In this document: piece by piece, positions 24,314 to 34,585 of the stretch | Position numbering within the stretch: position 1 is the first letter of the stretch | Layout: each line of letters opens with the position of its first letter | Assembly (NCBI GenBank): GCA_903837355.1 | Contig: CAILUI010000436.1 | Span: 1 to 64,000, forward strand | Origin: an uncultured Victivallales bacterium | GTDB lineage: Bacteria; Verrucomicrobiota; Lentisphaeria; Oligosphaerales; JAFGRS01 | DNA: 64,000 bases | Direction of reading: 5' to 3' | Notes under the pieces: model-generated | Told to the model about the DNA's origin: nothing | The model's database searches: none | Seen by the model: the letters and a program-made list of their open reading frames with translations, nothing else | Position numbers and translations under genes: made by a program

Positions 24314-27300
24314 TTACTTGATCGTCAACTGCCCTTTGCCGCCGGACTCGCCGGCGACCTCGGGGTCATACATGGCCTCGGTGCGGATGCGGGGGATGGC
24401 GAACACGCCGCGGCTCACGGCCCGCACATGGTACTCGTAGGTCAGGGGTGCGGTGCCGGAGGTGTCGGCGCAGAGTACCAGGCGGTCGTCCTGTTTCTGG
24501 GCCATCTTCACGACCAGTGCGCTCGAGCGCGTGACGGCGGCGTCCTCGCGCGTGGCCAGCGATGCGTCCTCGATTTCGACCCCGCCGGGCAACAGGTCCG
24601 CGACCACGAGGTCCGTGCGCGGCAGGGGCGTGTCGAGGGTGATCCGTACCAGGATGAGGTCGCCGTGGTTGAAGGTCGTGGCCGGCGCACCGTCGAGGGT
24701 GAGGTACTGGCGGCGGAGCGCGATACCGTGGGCGGTATCGTCGCTCGGTAGTGCCGCCGGGACGCCGCGCTCCTGCCAGGCCAGGAACACGGGCGCGTCC
24801 GCGGCGGTCACGCTCAGGCCGGCGCGGAGCTCGGCGTCCACCAGCGTGAGGACCTCGGCCCCGGTGATGCGTTGCGTGCGCTCAGCGCCGCCCAGTCTCA
24901 CCACGGCGGTGCCCGTGGCCGGCTCGGGTGGCCGGCGGCTGAGGGCGAGCACGACCAGCGCGTTGTCCAGCGTCGTGCCCCAGTGGCCATCTTGGGAACG
25001 CTGGCGGCGCAGGGCGTCCAGCAGACGGTCGGCGGCGGGGTGGGCCGGCTGGATATCGTTGAGTACGCAGAGTGCCAGGGCGTTGCGGCGCACGGCGCTG
25101 TCCAGGTCCCAGCCGAGCTGTCCCTGCTGCAGGTCGCCTTGGAGGGCCTCTTCGACCAGGGGCATACCCTCGGCGGCGCGGCCGGAACGCACCAGGGCCG
25201 CGGCTGCCAGCAGTCGCACCAAGGCGGCCTCCTCGGGCCCTGTGGCCATGCCCTTGGCGATGTCGCGTTCCGGGAGCCCCAGCGCGGCCAGCAGGTAGAG
25301 CGCGTAGGCGCGGTCCGCGGCCGAGATGGGGGCGGCGCCACCGGCCCGGCCCAGGGCAGCGTCCCGCAGGAAGGTGAGGCTGCGGGTGCGCAGGCTAGGC
25401 TCGATGGGGGTGCCGCCGCGTTCGGTCTCGGCCAGGAAGTGGCAGGCATACAGCGACCCACTCAGCCACAGTTCCCGCCCGCCCGGCCACATGCTGAAGC
25501 CACCATCCGGGAGTTCCGCGGCGAGCAAGGCCCGCAGCGCCTCGGGCAGGGGGCCGGTCTGCGGTGTCGCCGGAAACATGGCCGGCAGCGCCAGGTAGGC
25601 CAGGGCCCGGCTGACGCTCTGTTCGAGGCAACCGTATGGGTACTGCAGCAACCAGGCGAGGGCTGCCGTGGTCTCCACCTGGTTGGAGGCGGCGACCTGA
25701 GCGGTAGCCGAACCCGTTCCGGCGAGGAGGGTTGGATCAGGTGTCAGCGACACCGCCTGGCCGGCGGCAATGCGCTCGAAACGGCAGCGGTACACCGGCA
25801 GACTGGCCGGTCGCACCTGCAGGAACTCCTCGACACGGCGCGTGTGCGGGCCGGACTCAGCCTGCACCGTGACGGCGACCCGTCCGGCCGCGTCGGCGTT
25901 TGCCCGACACATCCAGGTGACGACGGCAGTGCCGGCCGCGTCGGGCTGCAGGCGCTGCTCGGCGGTCGGCCCGGTGATCTGGGCCGGTCCGACCAGGGTC
26001 AGCACCGCCTTGCCCTCGGCCGCGCCGGCCTCGGCCGACAGCACCGCGCTGACCTGGAACTCGTCGCCCGGTGCCACCACGCGCGGCAGGGTGGCCAGTA
26101 CCGTCAGTGGGGAACGGACCTGCACCGAGCGCGCCGCGCTGCCGAGGGCGCGGGGGTTCACCGCGACGGCCATGATGCGGAACTCGCCCGTGCAGTCAGG
26201 CAGCTCCAGAGTGATGTCGCTGCGCCCAGCGGCGGGCACATCCAGCACGCGTGAGAGAACTACGGCATGGCGCACATCCTCGGGTTTCAGCGGCGCCAGA
26301 AAGCCGCTGATGCCGTCACCGCCGACCTTGGCCACGGCGCCAAAGCGCTCGGCCGTATCCGTCGTGATGTCGCCATAGAGGTCGGCAAACTGCGCCGGGC
26401 AGTCCCGCGGTCCGTAGAAGAAGGCGAAGGGATCCGGGGTGGCATGGTGGGTGAGTGCCAGGACGCCCTCGTCGACGACCATGACATGCACCGACGCTGC
26501 TTGCGGAGCCCCGGCGGTGCTCAGGCGTACAGTGATCGGCAGTGTCTGGCCTGGGCGTGCCAGCGCGGGCGCCTCGAGATCAACCTGCAGGTGCCGGTCC
26601 GTGTGGACGACGCTCAGTGCCGCTACCCCGAACAGCCGTTGCGAGGCCTCCGTCGATCCGGCCGCTGGCAGGATCAGGGTGACGGCGGCGAAGCAGGTGC
26701 CCAGCGGCGTCGCCGGGACGCGTACGGTCAGGCTGTTGGCACCGGCCTGCACCGGCTGCACCGTCGAGCTTTCAACGTTCGCCGCAAAGGTGGTGACGAC
26801 GGCGTGGCCGGCCTCCCGGCTCGAGAAGCTGAGGGTGGCCGTATCGCCCTCGCGGTAGGCGTCCTGGTCGGTCCGCAGGGGCAGTACCGTGGGGTTTGCC
26901 ACGCGCGCCACCGAGCCGTCGCCAGCCAGGTGCCAGAAGGTGACCGAGGACTGGATACGCCCCTCGTCACTGCTCAGACGCAGTGTGTACAGCCCGGCAC
27001 CTGGACAGGTGACCTGCAGTTGCCCGCGTCCGGCGTCCCCGTTCGCGGTCAGCTCGCCGGTTGCCACCGGGCGGAGACGCCGCTGCCAGTCGCGTACGTA
27101 GCGCCCCTCGTCGCGGCGCAGCACGTAGTCCCAGTCGACGGCGAGCAACTCCCACTGCAGCGGCGCCGGCGCGGCTCGCAGCGCTCCATCGGGTTGCACC
27201 GCCACCCAGTCCACGTGGCGCATCGGGCTCTTGCTGGCGACCGCCTCCGCCGGCTGGGGAAGCAGCCGCAGGCCGAGGTAGTAGGGGGCCATATGGAAGG

Positions 27301-29674
27301 GCACGACGGCGGTGGCCGTGACCGTCTCGCCGCCGGGTACCGTGGCGTTGGCACTGACGACCGCGCGCAGGGCAGCCCGCGGCTGCAGTTCGGTGGGGAG
27401 CTGGATCTCGACCGCGGCTTTGCCCGCGGCGTCGCTGTCGGCTTCCGCGGTCAGCGGCAGCCCGGCCGAAACCGCGGCACGGTCCTCATCACCGAAGGTG
27501 AAATCGGCGAACGCGGGCGGCGCAAACGGGGCCTCCTCGAAGGTGACCCGGAAACGCGAGCGCGCGCCGGCCAGGGCCTTACCATAGTAGTACTGCGCCT
27601 GCAGCACGGCCTGCATGGCCTCGCCGGCGGCATAGGACTGGCGGTCGAGGCCGAGGCTGCAGCGGATGCGGTCCGGGCGGTACTCGCCGACGATCACTGC
27701 GGTCTCGCCCCAGACGGTGGCATCGTCGCCGGGCAGGCCGGCCTCGAGCGAGTAGCTCCCGCTGCGGCTGTTCAAGGGGAGTTGCAGCGGCTGAACGAAG
27801 AGGCCGTCGACCGTGCAGGCCCCCGGCCGCCGCTCGACGACATTGCCGCGCCCGTCGCGCAGGCGTAGCTCGCAAGGCAGCCCCGCGGCGGCCTGCAGGA
27901 GCGCGTCCCGCACGATGACTTCCGCGACCACGGTCTCTCCCGGCCGGGCAATGCCGCGTTCGGTGCTGACCAGGGCCTCGTAGGCGTGTTCGGGTAACGA
28001 ACGGCCGGGGATGCGGAAGGGCGTCAGATCATGGACGGACTCCACGTCGGTGCGCACGAAGGCAAGGTCGTCCGCGCGGCGCGCCACGGCCAGGAAAGGC
28101 GTCATCTCCTCGGCGGGGCCGGGCGGGATGGCCAGGAGGACGGTGCCGGCGGCCGTGGTGGTACCGCGGACGATGGTCTGGTTCTTGGCGGACAACAGTT
28201 CGATGTCGCAGCCTGCCAGCGGACTGCCATCCTGCAGGTTAAGGGTCCAGACCAGCGCACTGCGCGGCGTGGTGACGACGCCGATGCCGATGTCGGTGAG
28301 CAGCAGGGTGCGGCTGTCGAAGCCATAGCCGGCGCGGCCGCTCGACTGCAGGCTGACCACGAAGAGGCCGCGGCGGCAGTCCTTCAGGAGCGGCTCCAGC
28401 GGCACGTTCAGCGTCCCCGCCTGGTTGTCCGGCAAGCCGGGCTCGACGCTGATCTTGCCGACGAAGTGGCCATACTGATCGCCGCGCTCACTCTGCTCCC
28501 AGGACCCCTGATTGCGGTACCCTCGGCTCCAGGCCACCAGGTTGTTCGGGTAGACGCGGTAGGCCCGCAGATCGGCCTGAGTGATATTGCGGAAACTCAC
28601 CGGGACAACCTGCCGTCGCTGTCCCGGGATGACGAGTCCCGCGGCGCTGCCGCCGAAGAACTCAACCATGGCGCCCAGATCGCCGGTGACGATGGCCAGG
28701 GTGACGTCCGCTTCGAGGCACAGTGCCGGGTCCACCGAGGGCATCCCCTTGCGGAAGGTGACACGGTAGTAGGTTCGCGGCTGGAAGGGCCCCTGTAACC
28801 GCCAGGCGTCGCGACCCCACCAGCCGCCGCGGCTCTCGACGGTGACGCCGGCCAGGGCCGGGGTGATGGCGATGTAGTCGGCGGCGCTGCTGACCTCCAG
28901 GGCCGTGCTGGCGCTGAAGCACAGGCGCAGGCCGTCCGGCGTCACTTCGCTGATCAGCGAGTGTACGGTCAGACGGTCGTTCACCTCGCGCTCGAAGCGC
29001 ACGGCCGCCTCGAGGCCGGCGCTGCCGTCGGCACTGAACAGCCCGTCAGTGATTTCGACCAGCACGCGTCGGAGCGTCTGGGGGTGGCTGAACTCGACGT
29101 CGGGGGTCGTCGTCGGCTGTGCCGCCTCGCACTGCGCTTCCAGCCTCGCGCCAGTCGCGTCGGTCAGGCGCAGATGGCGCCGGAGAGCGTCGGGATGGAC
29201 CGGCCCGTTGAAGCGTAGGACCAGTCGGGAGCGGTTGGGGCCGATTTGAACCACGGCGCTGGTGTCGATCAGGCGCAGTGCCTCGCCACGCAGTGAGACC
29301 GGCTCCGGCAGGAGCTCGCGCCCCGCACGGTCGCACAGCCCCACCCGTGGCGCTACCCGGTAGTTGCAGCCGGGCAGGACGTCGGTGGCCGGGGTAATGA
29401 TCGCGGTCTTGCCGTCCTCCCACCTGACGCTGCCGGCCAGGGTCGGGGTGAACGCCACCGGCAACTCGCCCGGGAGGGCTTCGTCCGCATCCATCGCGGT
29501 CGCGAAGCGCACCCGGAAGGTACCTGGGTTGCCCCCGGTTTCGGGAGTGAAGACGACGCTCCGCAGACGCGGTTGCGTCGACAGCGTTCGCGTCAGCGTG
29601 TAACCGCCGATGAGCAGGGCATTGGCAAGCACAGACAGGCAGGCCATGACCTGCCAGCGGCGAAGGGTCGTCAT
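24314..29674 (-). CDS. Bacterial alpha-2-macroglobulin (YfhM type)
   Basis: A 1786-aa periplasmic protease-trapping protein. It has an N-terminal signal/anchor (MACLSVLANALLIGGYTL), without a lipobox cysteine in the usual place. Macroglobulin domains follow, then the A2M domain (GISGFLAPLKPEDVRHAVVL) and the thioester motif YGCLEQ with Cys near residue 1349. The complement-like helical domain and a receptor-binding-like end (YEYHVRAVSRGVFAIPRIR) complete it. In bacteria this protein is thought to inhibit attacking proteases in partnership with PbpC, which repairs the wall. The next gene is pbpC with no gap. The ATG at 29674 has GAGGTG upstream. Length is slightly above the usual 1650. Confidence 0.92.
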   Translation of the reverse strand: MTTLRRWQVMACLSVLANALLIGGYTLTRTLSTQPRLRSVVFTPETGGNPGTFRVRFATAMDADEALPGELPVAFTPTLAGSVRWEDGKTAIITPATDVLPGCNYRVAPRVGLCDRAGRELLPEPVSLRGEALRLIDTSAVVQIGPNRSRLVLRFNGPVHPDALRRHLRLTDATGARLEAQCEAAQPTTTPDVEFSHPQTLRRVLVEITDGLFSADGSAGLEAAVRFEREVNDRLTVHSLISEVTPDGLRLCFSASTALEVSSAADYIAITPALAGVTVESRGGWWGRDAWRLQGPFQPRTYYRVTFRKGMPSVDPALCLEADVTLAIVTGDLGAMVEFFGGSAAGLVIPGQRRQVVPVSFRNITQADLRAYRVYPNNLVAWSRGYRNQGSWEQSERGDQYGHFVGKISVEPGLPDNQAGTLNVPLEPLLKDCRRGLFVVSLQSSGRAGYGFDSRTLLLTDIGIGVVTTPRSALVWTLNLQDGSPLAGCDIELLSAKNQTIVRGTTTAAGTVLLAIPPGPAEEMTPFLAVARRADDLAFVRTDVESVHDLTPFRIPGRSLPEHAYEALVSTERGIARPGETVVAEVIVRDALLQAAAGLPCELRLRDGRGNVVERRPGACTVDGLFVQPLQLPLNSRSGSYSLEAGLPGDDATVWGETAVIVGEYRPDRIRCSLGLDRQSYAAGEAMQAVLQAQYYYGKALAGARSRFRVTFEEAPFAPPAFADFTFGDEDRAAVSAGLPLTAEADSDAAGKAAVEIQLPTELQPRAALRAVVSANATVPGGETVTATAVVPFHMAPYYLGLRLLPQPAEAVASKSPMRHVDWVAVQPDGALRAAPAPLQWELLAVDWDYVLRRDEGRYVRDWQRRLRPVATGELTANGDAGRGQLQVTCPGAGLYTLRLSSDEGRIQSSVTFWHLAGDGSVARVANPTVLPLRTDQDAYREGDTATLSFSSREAGHAVVTTFAANVESSTVQPVQAGANSLTVRVPATPLGTCFAAVTLILPAAGSTEASQRLFGVAALSVVHTDRHLQVDLEAPALARPGQTLPITVRLSTAGAPQAASVHVMVVDEGVLALTHHATPDPFAFFYGPRDCPAQFADLYGDITTDTAERFGAVAKVGGDGISGFLAPLKPEDVRHAVVLSRVLDVPAAGRSDITLELPDCTGEFRIMAVAVNPRALGSAARSVQVRSPLTVLATLPRVVAPGDEFQVSAVLSAEAGAAEGKAVLTLVGPAQITGPTAEQRLQPDAAGTAVVTWMCRANADAAGRVAVTVQAESGPHTRRVEEFLQVRPASLPVYRCRFERIAAGQAVSLTPDPTLLAGTGSATAQVAASNQVETTAALAWLLQYPYGCLEQSVSRALAYLALPAMFPATPQTGPLPEALRALLAAELPDGGFSMWPGGRELWLSGSLYACHFLAETERGGTPIEPSLRTRSLTFLRDAALGRAGGAAPISAADRAYALYLLAALGLPERDIAKGMATGPEEAALVRLLAAAALVRSGRAAEGMPLVEEALQGDLQQGQLGWDLDSAVRRNALALCVLNDIQPAHPAADRLLDALRRQRSQDGHWGTTLDNALVVLALSRRPPEPATGTAVVRLGGAERTQRITGAEVLTLVDAELRAGLSVTAADAPVFLAWQERGVPAALPSDDTAHGIALRRQYLTLDGAPATTFNHGDLILVRITLDTPLPRTDLVVADLLPGGVEIEDASLATREDAAVTRSSALVVKMAQKQDDRLVLCADTSGTAPLTYEYHVRAVSRGVFAIPRIRTEAMYDPEVAGESGGKGQLTIK

Positions 29675-29980
29675 CGTGCACCTCAGGTTCGGCGCTGCGC
29701 GGGGGAGAGGGGCGCTTCTTCCTCACTAGCACGACGCGCCGGGAAGGATATCTATTGGGGCTTTCAGAGAGGGACGGTAGATTATGTGTAACACATTTGA
29801 AACAGGTAATTTACGGCCGATTTATGCGCGTGCAGCAGGGACGTCCGTTGGGAGCGCTGAAGGCGCGGTTGTATATCAGCCCTGGGCGGGTATGGAACGC
29901 CCCTTTGGGGCTCTATGCCTCAGCGGATTGCCGGCGGCGCAGTGGACGTCGGCGCTGGGCGCACTGACATTACCCGTACT
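29675..29980. other. Divergent intergenic region with repeat element
   Basis: This 306-bp region lies between the alpha-2-macroglobulin gene (-) and the lipM-like gene (+). Its centre (29745-29835) is unusually AT-rich for this genome and is the likeliest site for divergent promoters. A repeat-family copy follows at 29853-29910. I see no gene. Confidence 0.45.
29853..29910. repeat. Diverged copy of the left-edge repeat family
   Basis: AGCGCTGAAGGCGCGG followed by TATATCAGCCCTGGGCG parallels GCCTGAAGGGCCG...CATACCAGCCCAGGGC of the array at 1-185. Two small hairpins follow: GGGCG (29884-29888) with CGCCC (29898-29902), and CCCC (29900-29903) with GGGG (29907-29910). I read it as a dispersed intergenic element. 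It lies close to the start of the lipM-like gene. Confidence 0.55.
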
Positions 29981-30685
29981 ATGGATACTCCGGCACCCGA
30001 CATCTGGGATCTCTGGCAGGACGGCGCCCACGAACCGGCGCTCAACATGGCGTTGGACGAGGCGTTGTTGGCAACGGCCGCGACGCGCGCCCGCCCGCTG
30101 TTACGCTTCTACGCCTGGGATCGGCCCGCGGTGACGATCGGGTATGTGCAGCGCCACGCGGCGGCTCCCGCGGGGTTCGCCGTGGTGCGGCGGCTGACGG
30201 GGGGCGGGGTGGTGTACCATGATCACGACCTCACCTATACGGTCGTCGTGCCCGAAGGCCACTGGCTGACCGGTCTGGATCGCCTGCACAGCTACCGCTG
30301 GATCAACCGCAGTGTCCAGGCTGGGCTCGAGAGTTGCCGTCTGGCGGCAGCGCTGGCGGCCGACGATATTCCCGGGCACGTCGATCGCTTGACCATGGTC
30401 TGCTTCCAGAACGCGACGCGTTACGACGTGTTGCTGGCGGGCCGGAAGATTGCCGGCAGCGCCCAGCGGCGCACCCGCGACGGCCTTTTGCACCAGGGCA
30501 GCCTGCACTTTGGCGGGCCTCTGCCCATCCCGCGCGCCCAACTGAACGCGGCGCTCTGCGCCGCTTTCGTCAGCACGCTGAATCTGACCCTGTTACCCGT
30601 CGTGCCGGGGGCCGAGGTCACGACACTGGCCGAACGTCTGGTCGCCGAGCGTTACGCCACCGCGGCTTGGAATGAGCGCCGCTGA
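29981..30685 (+). CDS. LipM-like octanoyltransferase / lipoate-protein ligase A family
   Basis: A 234-aa cytosolic protein of the BPL_LplA_LipB fold. Motifs are NMALDEALL near the N terminus, RRLTGGGVVYHDHDLTYTVV, and CFQNATRYDVLLAGRKIAGSAQRR. The Cys before this last block matches the catalytic cysteine of LipM-type octanoyltransferases (CF..PS.YD..V.GRKIAGSAQ), which move octanoyl from ACP to lipoyl domains. An LplA-type ligase would need an additional C-terminal domain that is absent. I chose the ATG at 29981, where the conserved part begins; no good ribosome binding site is visible. It stands alone, with no lipA or dehydrogenase genes nearby. Confidence 0.82.
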   Translation: MDTPAPDIWDLWQDGAHEPALNMALDEALLATAATRARPLLRFYAWDRPAVTIGYVQRHAAAPAGFAVVRRLTGGGVVYHDHDLTYTVVVPEGHWLTGLDRLHSYRWINRSVQAGLESCRLAAALAADDIPGHVDRLTMVCFQNATRYDVLLAGRKIAGSAQRRTRDGLLHQGSLHFGGPLPIPRAQLNAALCAAFVSTLNLTLLPVVPGAEVTTLAERLVAERYATAAWNERR

Positions 30686-30767
30686 ACGCGCGGGGCTCGC
30701 GGCCGGGTCGGGTACTGACACCCCCGACCGACGGGCCCGTCTGCGGCCGCGGGTCCAGCCACAGCGT

Positions 30768-33700
30768 TCATGGCTGCGGGGGGGGGCGCTGGTGGAGTCG
30801 GGCCATGGCCCAGTTCACCATATCGGCGGTGATGCCATCCCCGGCATCGGTGACCACCAGGCGCAGGGTCTGCGCTCTGTCCAGGGGCACGTCGATGGTC
30901 TTGACCTGGCGCTGGCCCTGCAGGACGCCGCTGTCGAACAGGCAGCGGTCGTCGGCGAAGACTTGGACGATCACGGAGCCGCCGTCCTCGGCACCGCCGA
31001 CGAGGGCGTAGAAGCGGTCGTAGCGGGCCTCGAGGCGCCAGACGATCTCCGACGGAGCGTGCGTCCCAATGCCCTTGGTGTAGTTCCGACCGCCGAGGCG
31101 CAAGGCCTTACCTTCGACGTCGCAGTTCCGCCGCGGTATGCCGTCCTGATTGGCGGTCCAGCCGGCGCTGCCGGAGACCCACTCAAGCTCATTGAGGTAG
31201 ACCCAGTCGGCGGCTCCCGTTTCGGCCGGCGGGGCTGGCCGCGGCGGTGGCGGCGGTGGGGGGACGACGGCTTGCGTGGCGGCGTCGGTTCCCTGGATTG
31301 AAAGCAGGTCTTCGCGCGGTTGGGCGGTAAGGCGGTCGCGGACGGTAGTGAGCGCTGCCAGCAGCGCCTGGTAGTCGGGGTCGGTGCGGTCGGCAAAGAC
31401 CGTGCCATCACAGCGCCCCCAGCCCCCTGCCGCTGGAGCCAGGGGTGCGCTGAGGGCGCGACTGCTGGCCAGGTCGTGGCGGTTCAGGCTGAGCCACCAG
31501 GTTGAGGCCTGGCCATCGCCGTCGCCATGGCACGAGGCGCAGCGCCGGGCGTGGACGGTACGCAGGGCCTTGCCCGTGGCGTCGCCGAAGAGGCTGCGGC
31601 CGTCGCCGTAGGCGCTCTCGTAGCGGTCGTAGTAGACCGCATTGGCGTCGATCCAGATGGCCAGCCGCTGCTGCTCCTCGCGGTTCAGCGTGACCCCATG
31701 GTGGCCCTTGGCGAGCAGCACGCTGAGCGGCGAGGCGCGGGAGCCGTAGGTGTAGGGCGGCTGTGGGTTCACATCGTCCGGGTGGTCCCAACGCATGGCA
31801 TTGGCGACCTTCAGATAGGGGAGCAGCTCCTCGTAGGCGACCGCGAAGCGGTCGGTCAGGTCGTCGGTCAGGATGACGGTGTTGGCGCTGCGGTCGTGGG
31901 TGTGGCAGCGGCTGCAGTGGGTGTTCAGCAGCGGTTGCACGTCGCGCAGGAAGCTGAAGGTGACGGCGGCGCCCCACGGCGGCGGCGTCGGCTGGCTGGG
32001 GGTACGTCGCAAGGCAGTGGCGGGGCGTACGGGTGGCGCGCTGAGGCGGGACTCGTGGCAGCCGACGCAGGTCCGGGCTTCGCCGGGCTTGAGGCAGACG
32101 ACGCTGCGCATGCGCTGGATCTCCGCGTGGTCCTCATCCAGCACCTCAAGGTAGACGTTGCGGTTGGCGGGCACGGTGAAGTAGGCTGAGCCATCGGGGT
32201 CCAGCGGGACGGTGCCCAAGATGCGCTTGACGGTGTAGATGCCGGTGCCCGAGGTGCAGACGACGCCGCCCGCATGGACCCCTTTGCGGGGTACGTCTTC
32301 GATGAGGCGCAGATAGCGGGCGGTGCCGCGGGGGACGCCGGGCAGACCGACGTAGACGTCCTGGACGCCGAGGCGCGCCTCGGCGTTGTCGGCGGCACTG
32401 TCCGGCGCCGCCGGCGGGAGCTGGTGCGGCGGCGGGCGGGTGCGCAGGGGCACGGGTTCAGCGCAGGAGATGGTCGGGTCCCGGTAGACCAGGGCCAGGT
32501 TGCCGTGGCGGTCGCCGACGTACAGCGCCCAACTGCTGGCCAGCCACGGCACCACGGTCGGTGTGTAGGAGCACAGATACAGCGTTTCGCTCAGAGGCTG
32601 CGGATCGCTGTACCAGCCGTGGCGGCTGTCTTCGGCCTTCTCGCCGGTAGTGGGTACCTGCGGCGTCAGCATGGTGATGGCCTCGGGGCCGTCGACGCCG
32701 CGGCGGCGGTCGATGAGGCCGATGGGCCCGTGCGTCTGGCCGTGATGGGCGGTGAACAGGGCCATCACCTGCGTGCTGCCGGGCACGGCCCGTGGGAACA
32801 TGACCACGTTGGGCCGGATCGTGGCATTGCCGTAGTAGGGCGACATCATGGTGCCGTCCGGGAACAGCGTGAACGGGTTGTGCAGCGAGGTGACCGAACG
32901 CTCGTTGTACTCCCAGCGACTGTAGAGGATACGGCCATCCGGCAGCACGCTGGGGTTGAAGTCGTTGAAGACGTTGAAACTAAGCTGCCGGGGGTCGGAG
33001 CCGTCGGCGTTCATGACGTGCAGGTTGGCGACATGTCGGGCGGCACCGCACATGACGAAGTGCTCCGGCCGGTCGGACGTGAAGCCGATCTGGCCGTTGG
33101 GCAGGTAGAAGGGCTCGCAGTCGTTCTTTGGCCCGGTTGTGAGTTGGCGTGGCGGACCGCCGTCGACCGCGGCCTCGAAGACATGGTAGCTCTGACTGCC
33201 ATCCCAGAGGTCGGAGCCATTGCCGAAGGCGAACAGCAGGCGCGTGGCATCCCAGTGCAGGGACAGGTCGCGGTAGATACCCTCGCCCAGGGTGTCCACG
33301 ACGGGCGTGACCGTGCCATCGGGGCGGACGGGCGACAGGCGGCAGATGCTCCCGCCCGGAGGGTTGCGGAGGTGGTGGGCGTCCATATACGGCTGTTCGG
33401 AGTCGAACGGTTGGCGCTTGACGAAGAGCAGGGCCGGCAGATCGAGTTGCCGGAGCAGCAGCTCCTCGCGCCAGGCGCTGGCGGTCTCGAACAGGGCGCG
33501 CCAACGGCTGCCGGCGTCCGCGGTCTCGGCGCGCCAGGCCGCGCTCTCGCGGCGCAGGTCCGCAAGGGCCGCCGCGGCCTCCGGGTCGGGCGTGTCGGCC
33601 AGGATCTGATCCAGGCTGTCGCAGACGGTGTCGGCACGCTCGACATGGGTCAGGAGGGCGAGGCGAAAGACCGCGTCCCCCGCGCGCAGTTGCAGCAGGA

Positions 33701-34415
33701 GCATGCCGCCCCCGGGCGCTTCCAGTCGCACCGGCAGGCGCAGTGTCTGCTCGCCGCCCGGAGTGAGGGTCGCCTGGGCCTCCCCGCAGGGGAGCCGTTG
33801 TCCGACGGTGTGGAGGACCAGCGTCAGGGTGATGGGCAGTGCGGTGGACCCAACGTTGCGCAGCGTCAGGCTCAGTTCGTTGCGGCCGCGGCGGAGGTCC
33901 AGGGGACTGGGGAGCTGCAGGGTCAGCGGGGCGGGCAGGGGGGTGAAGGTCCCAAGGGCATCGAAGCGGCGGTCATAGCGATGGTACCAGTGGTCTTTGG
34001 CGCCGCCGCCGGGATGGTGATAGCCGAGGACGGGCTTGCCCGCCTCGGTACGCTCGGGAGCCGCCGCGCCCGCCGCGCCGTGGCGCTGGACCGTGATGCC
34101 GTCCGCGGTCGAGCGGAGGTCCACCTGGTAGCCGCGCTCCGCCGCGGGCAGCAACGGCAGCGGGATCGGGTTCGGCCAGGTCACGCTGCTCCCGTCCGTG
34201 GGTACCGGGAACGCCAAGGCCCGCTCCGCGGCGGGCGTCTCCTTCTCCCAGGCAGCCAGGATCGTCTCCCAGTCGCGGATGGCGGGGAGGGTCTCGCGCC
34301 CGTAGACGTCGGCGCGGCCGGCCGCGGTCGGCGTCGGCGCGGCCGCGGTGCAGACCACGCCCCAACCGCTGGCGACGGCGGCCACGAGCACGCAGAGTGA
34401 CAACGCTGGCTTCAT
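30768..34415 (-). CDS. Exported HzsA-related propeller / cytochrome c / NPCBM fusion
   Basis: A 1215-aa exported protein (signal peptide LSLCVLVAAVASGWGVVCTA). The middle is a beta-propeller of the hydrazine-synthase-alpha-related type: LLFVKRQPFDSEQPYMDAHH, LSLHWDATRLLFAFGNG, YLPNGQIGFTSDRPEHF, VLPDGRILYSRWEYN. Three CXXCH haem sites follow: CVGCH, CSRCH and CASCH. The C-terminal 140 residues form an NPCBM domain (YTKGIGTHAPSEIVWRLEAR, VQVFADDRCLFDSGVLQGQ). HzsA-related proteins without hydrazine synthase activity are common in PVC genomes, and no hzsB/hzsC is present, so anammox is not implied. It may be a haem-containing, sugar-binding surface protein; the reaction is unknown. The ATG at 34415 has GAGGG close upstream. 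Confidence 0.78.
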   Translation of the reverse strand: MKPALSLCVLVAAVASGWGVVCTAAAPTPTAAGRADVYGRETLPAIRDWETILAAWEKETPAAERALAFPVPTDGSSVTWPNPIPLPLLPAAERGYQVDLRSTADGITVQRHGAAGAAAPERTEAGKPVLGYHHPGGGAKDHWYHRYDRRFDALGTFTPLPAPLTLQLPSPLDLRRGRNELSLTLRNVGSTALPITLTLVLHTVGQRLPCGEAQATLTPGGEQTLRLPVRLEAPGGGMLLLQLRAGDAVFRLALLTHVERADTVCDSLDQILADTPDPEAAAALADLRRESAAWRAETADAGSRWRALFETASAWREELLLRQLDLPALLFVKRQPFDSEQPYMDAHHLRNPPGGSICRLSPVRPDGTVTPVVDTLGEGIYRDLSLHWDATRLLFAFGNGSDLWDGSQSYHVFEAAVDGGPPRQLTTGPKNDCEPFYLPNGQIGFTSDRPEHFVMCGAARHVANLHVMNADGSDPRQLSFNVFNDFNPSVLPDGRILYSRWEYNERSVTSLHNPFTLFPDGTMMSPYYGNATIRPNVVMFPRAVPGSTQVMALFTAHHGQTHGPIGLIDRRRGVDGPEAITMLTPQVPTTGEKAEDSRHGWYSDPQPLSETLYLCSYTPTVVPWLASSWALYVGDRHGNLALVYRDPTISCAEPVPLRTRPPPHQLPPAAPDSAADNAEARLGVQDVYVGLPGVPRGTARYLRLIEDVPRKGVHAGGVVCTSGTGIYTVKRILGTVPLDPDGSAYFTVPANRNVYLEVLDEDHAEIQRMRSVVCLKPGEARTCVGCHESRLSAPPVRPATALRRTPSQPTPPPWGAAVTFSFLRDVQPLLNTHCSRCHTHDRSANTVILTDDLTDRFAVAYEELLPYLKVANAMRWDHPDDVNPQPPYTYGSRASPLSVLLAKGHHGVTLNREEQQRLAIWIDANAVYYDRYESAYGDGRSLFGDATGKALRTVHARRCASCHGDGDGQASTWWLSLNRHDLASSRALSAPLAPAAGGWGRCDGTVFADRTDPDYQALLAALTTVRDRLTAQPREDLLSIQGTDAATQAVVPPPPPPPRPAPPAETGAADWVYLNELEWVSGSAGWTANQDGIPRRNCDVEGKALRLGGRNYTKGIGTHAPSEIVWRLEARYDRFYALVGGAEDGGSVIVQVFADDRCLFDSGVLQGQRQVKTIDVPLDRAQTLRLVVTDAGDGITADMVNWAMARLHQRPPPQP

Positions 34416-34585
34416 GTGCCCTCGCAGGATGGAACCCTCACCGTCTGTGTCGGCTCAGCACCGTTGGGTCAGCGCGCATACCATATCACCACGGGGCTTG
34501 CACGCCGGCCCTGGCGGCTGTCTGGTAGGTGGACGGCGCGAAGGGTTCGCGCCGCGGCGATGGATATTCCTGAGGGGAGACGACG

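Noticed and set aside
29784-29980. Short open frames upstream of lipM
   Set aside because: They are translations of the dispersed repeat and an AT-rich leader, with no family match or ribosome binding site.
30768-34415. Anammox hydrazine synthase
   Set aside because: Only a distant alpha-subunit-like domain is present with extra domains, and no beta/gamma subunit or hydrazine dehydrogenase genes are in the window.
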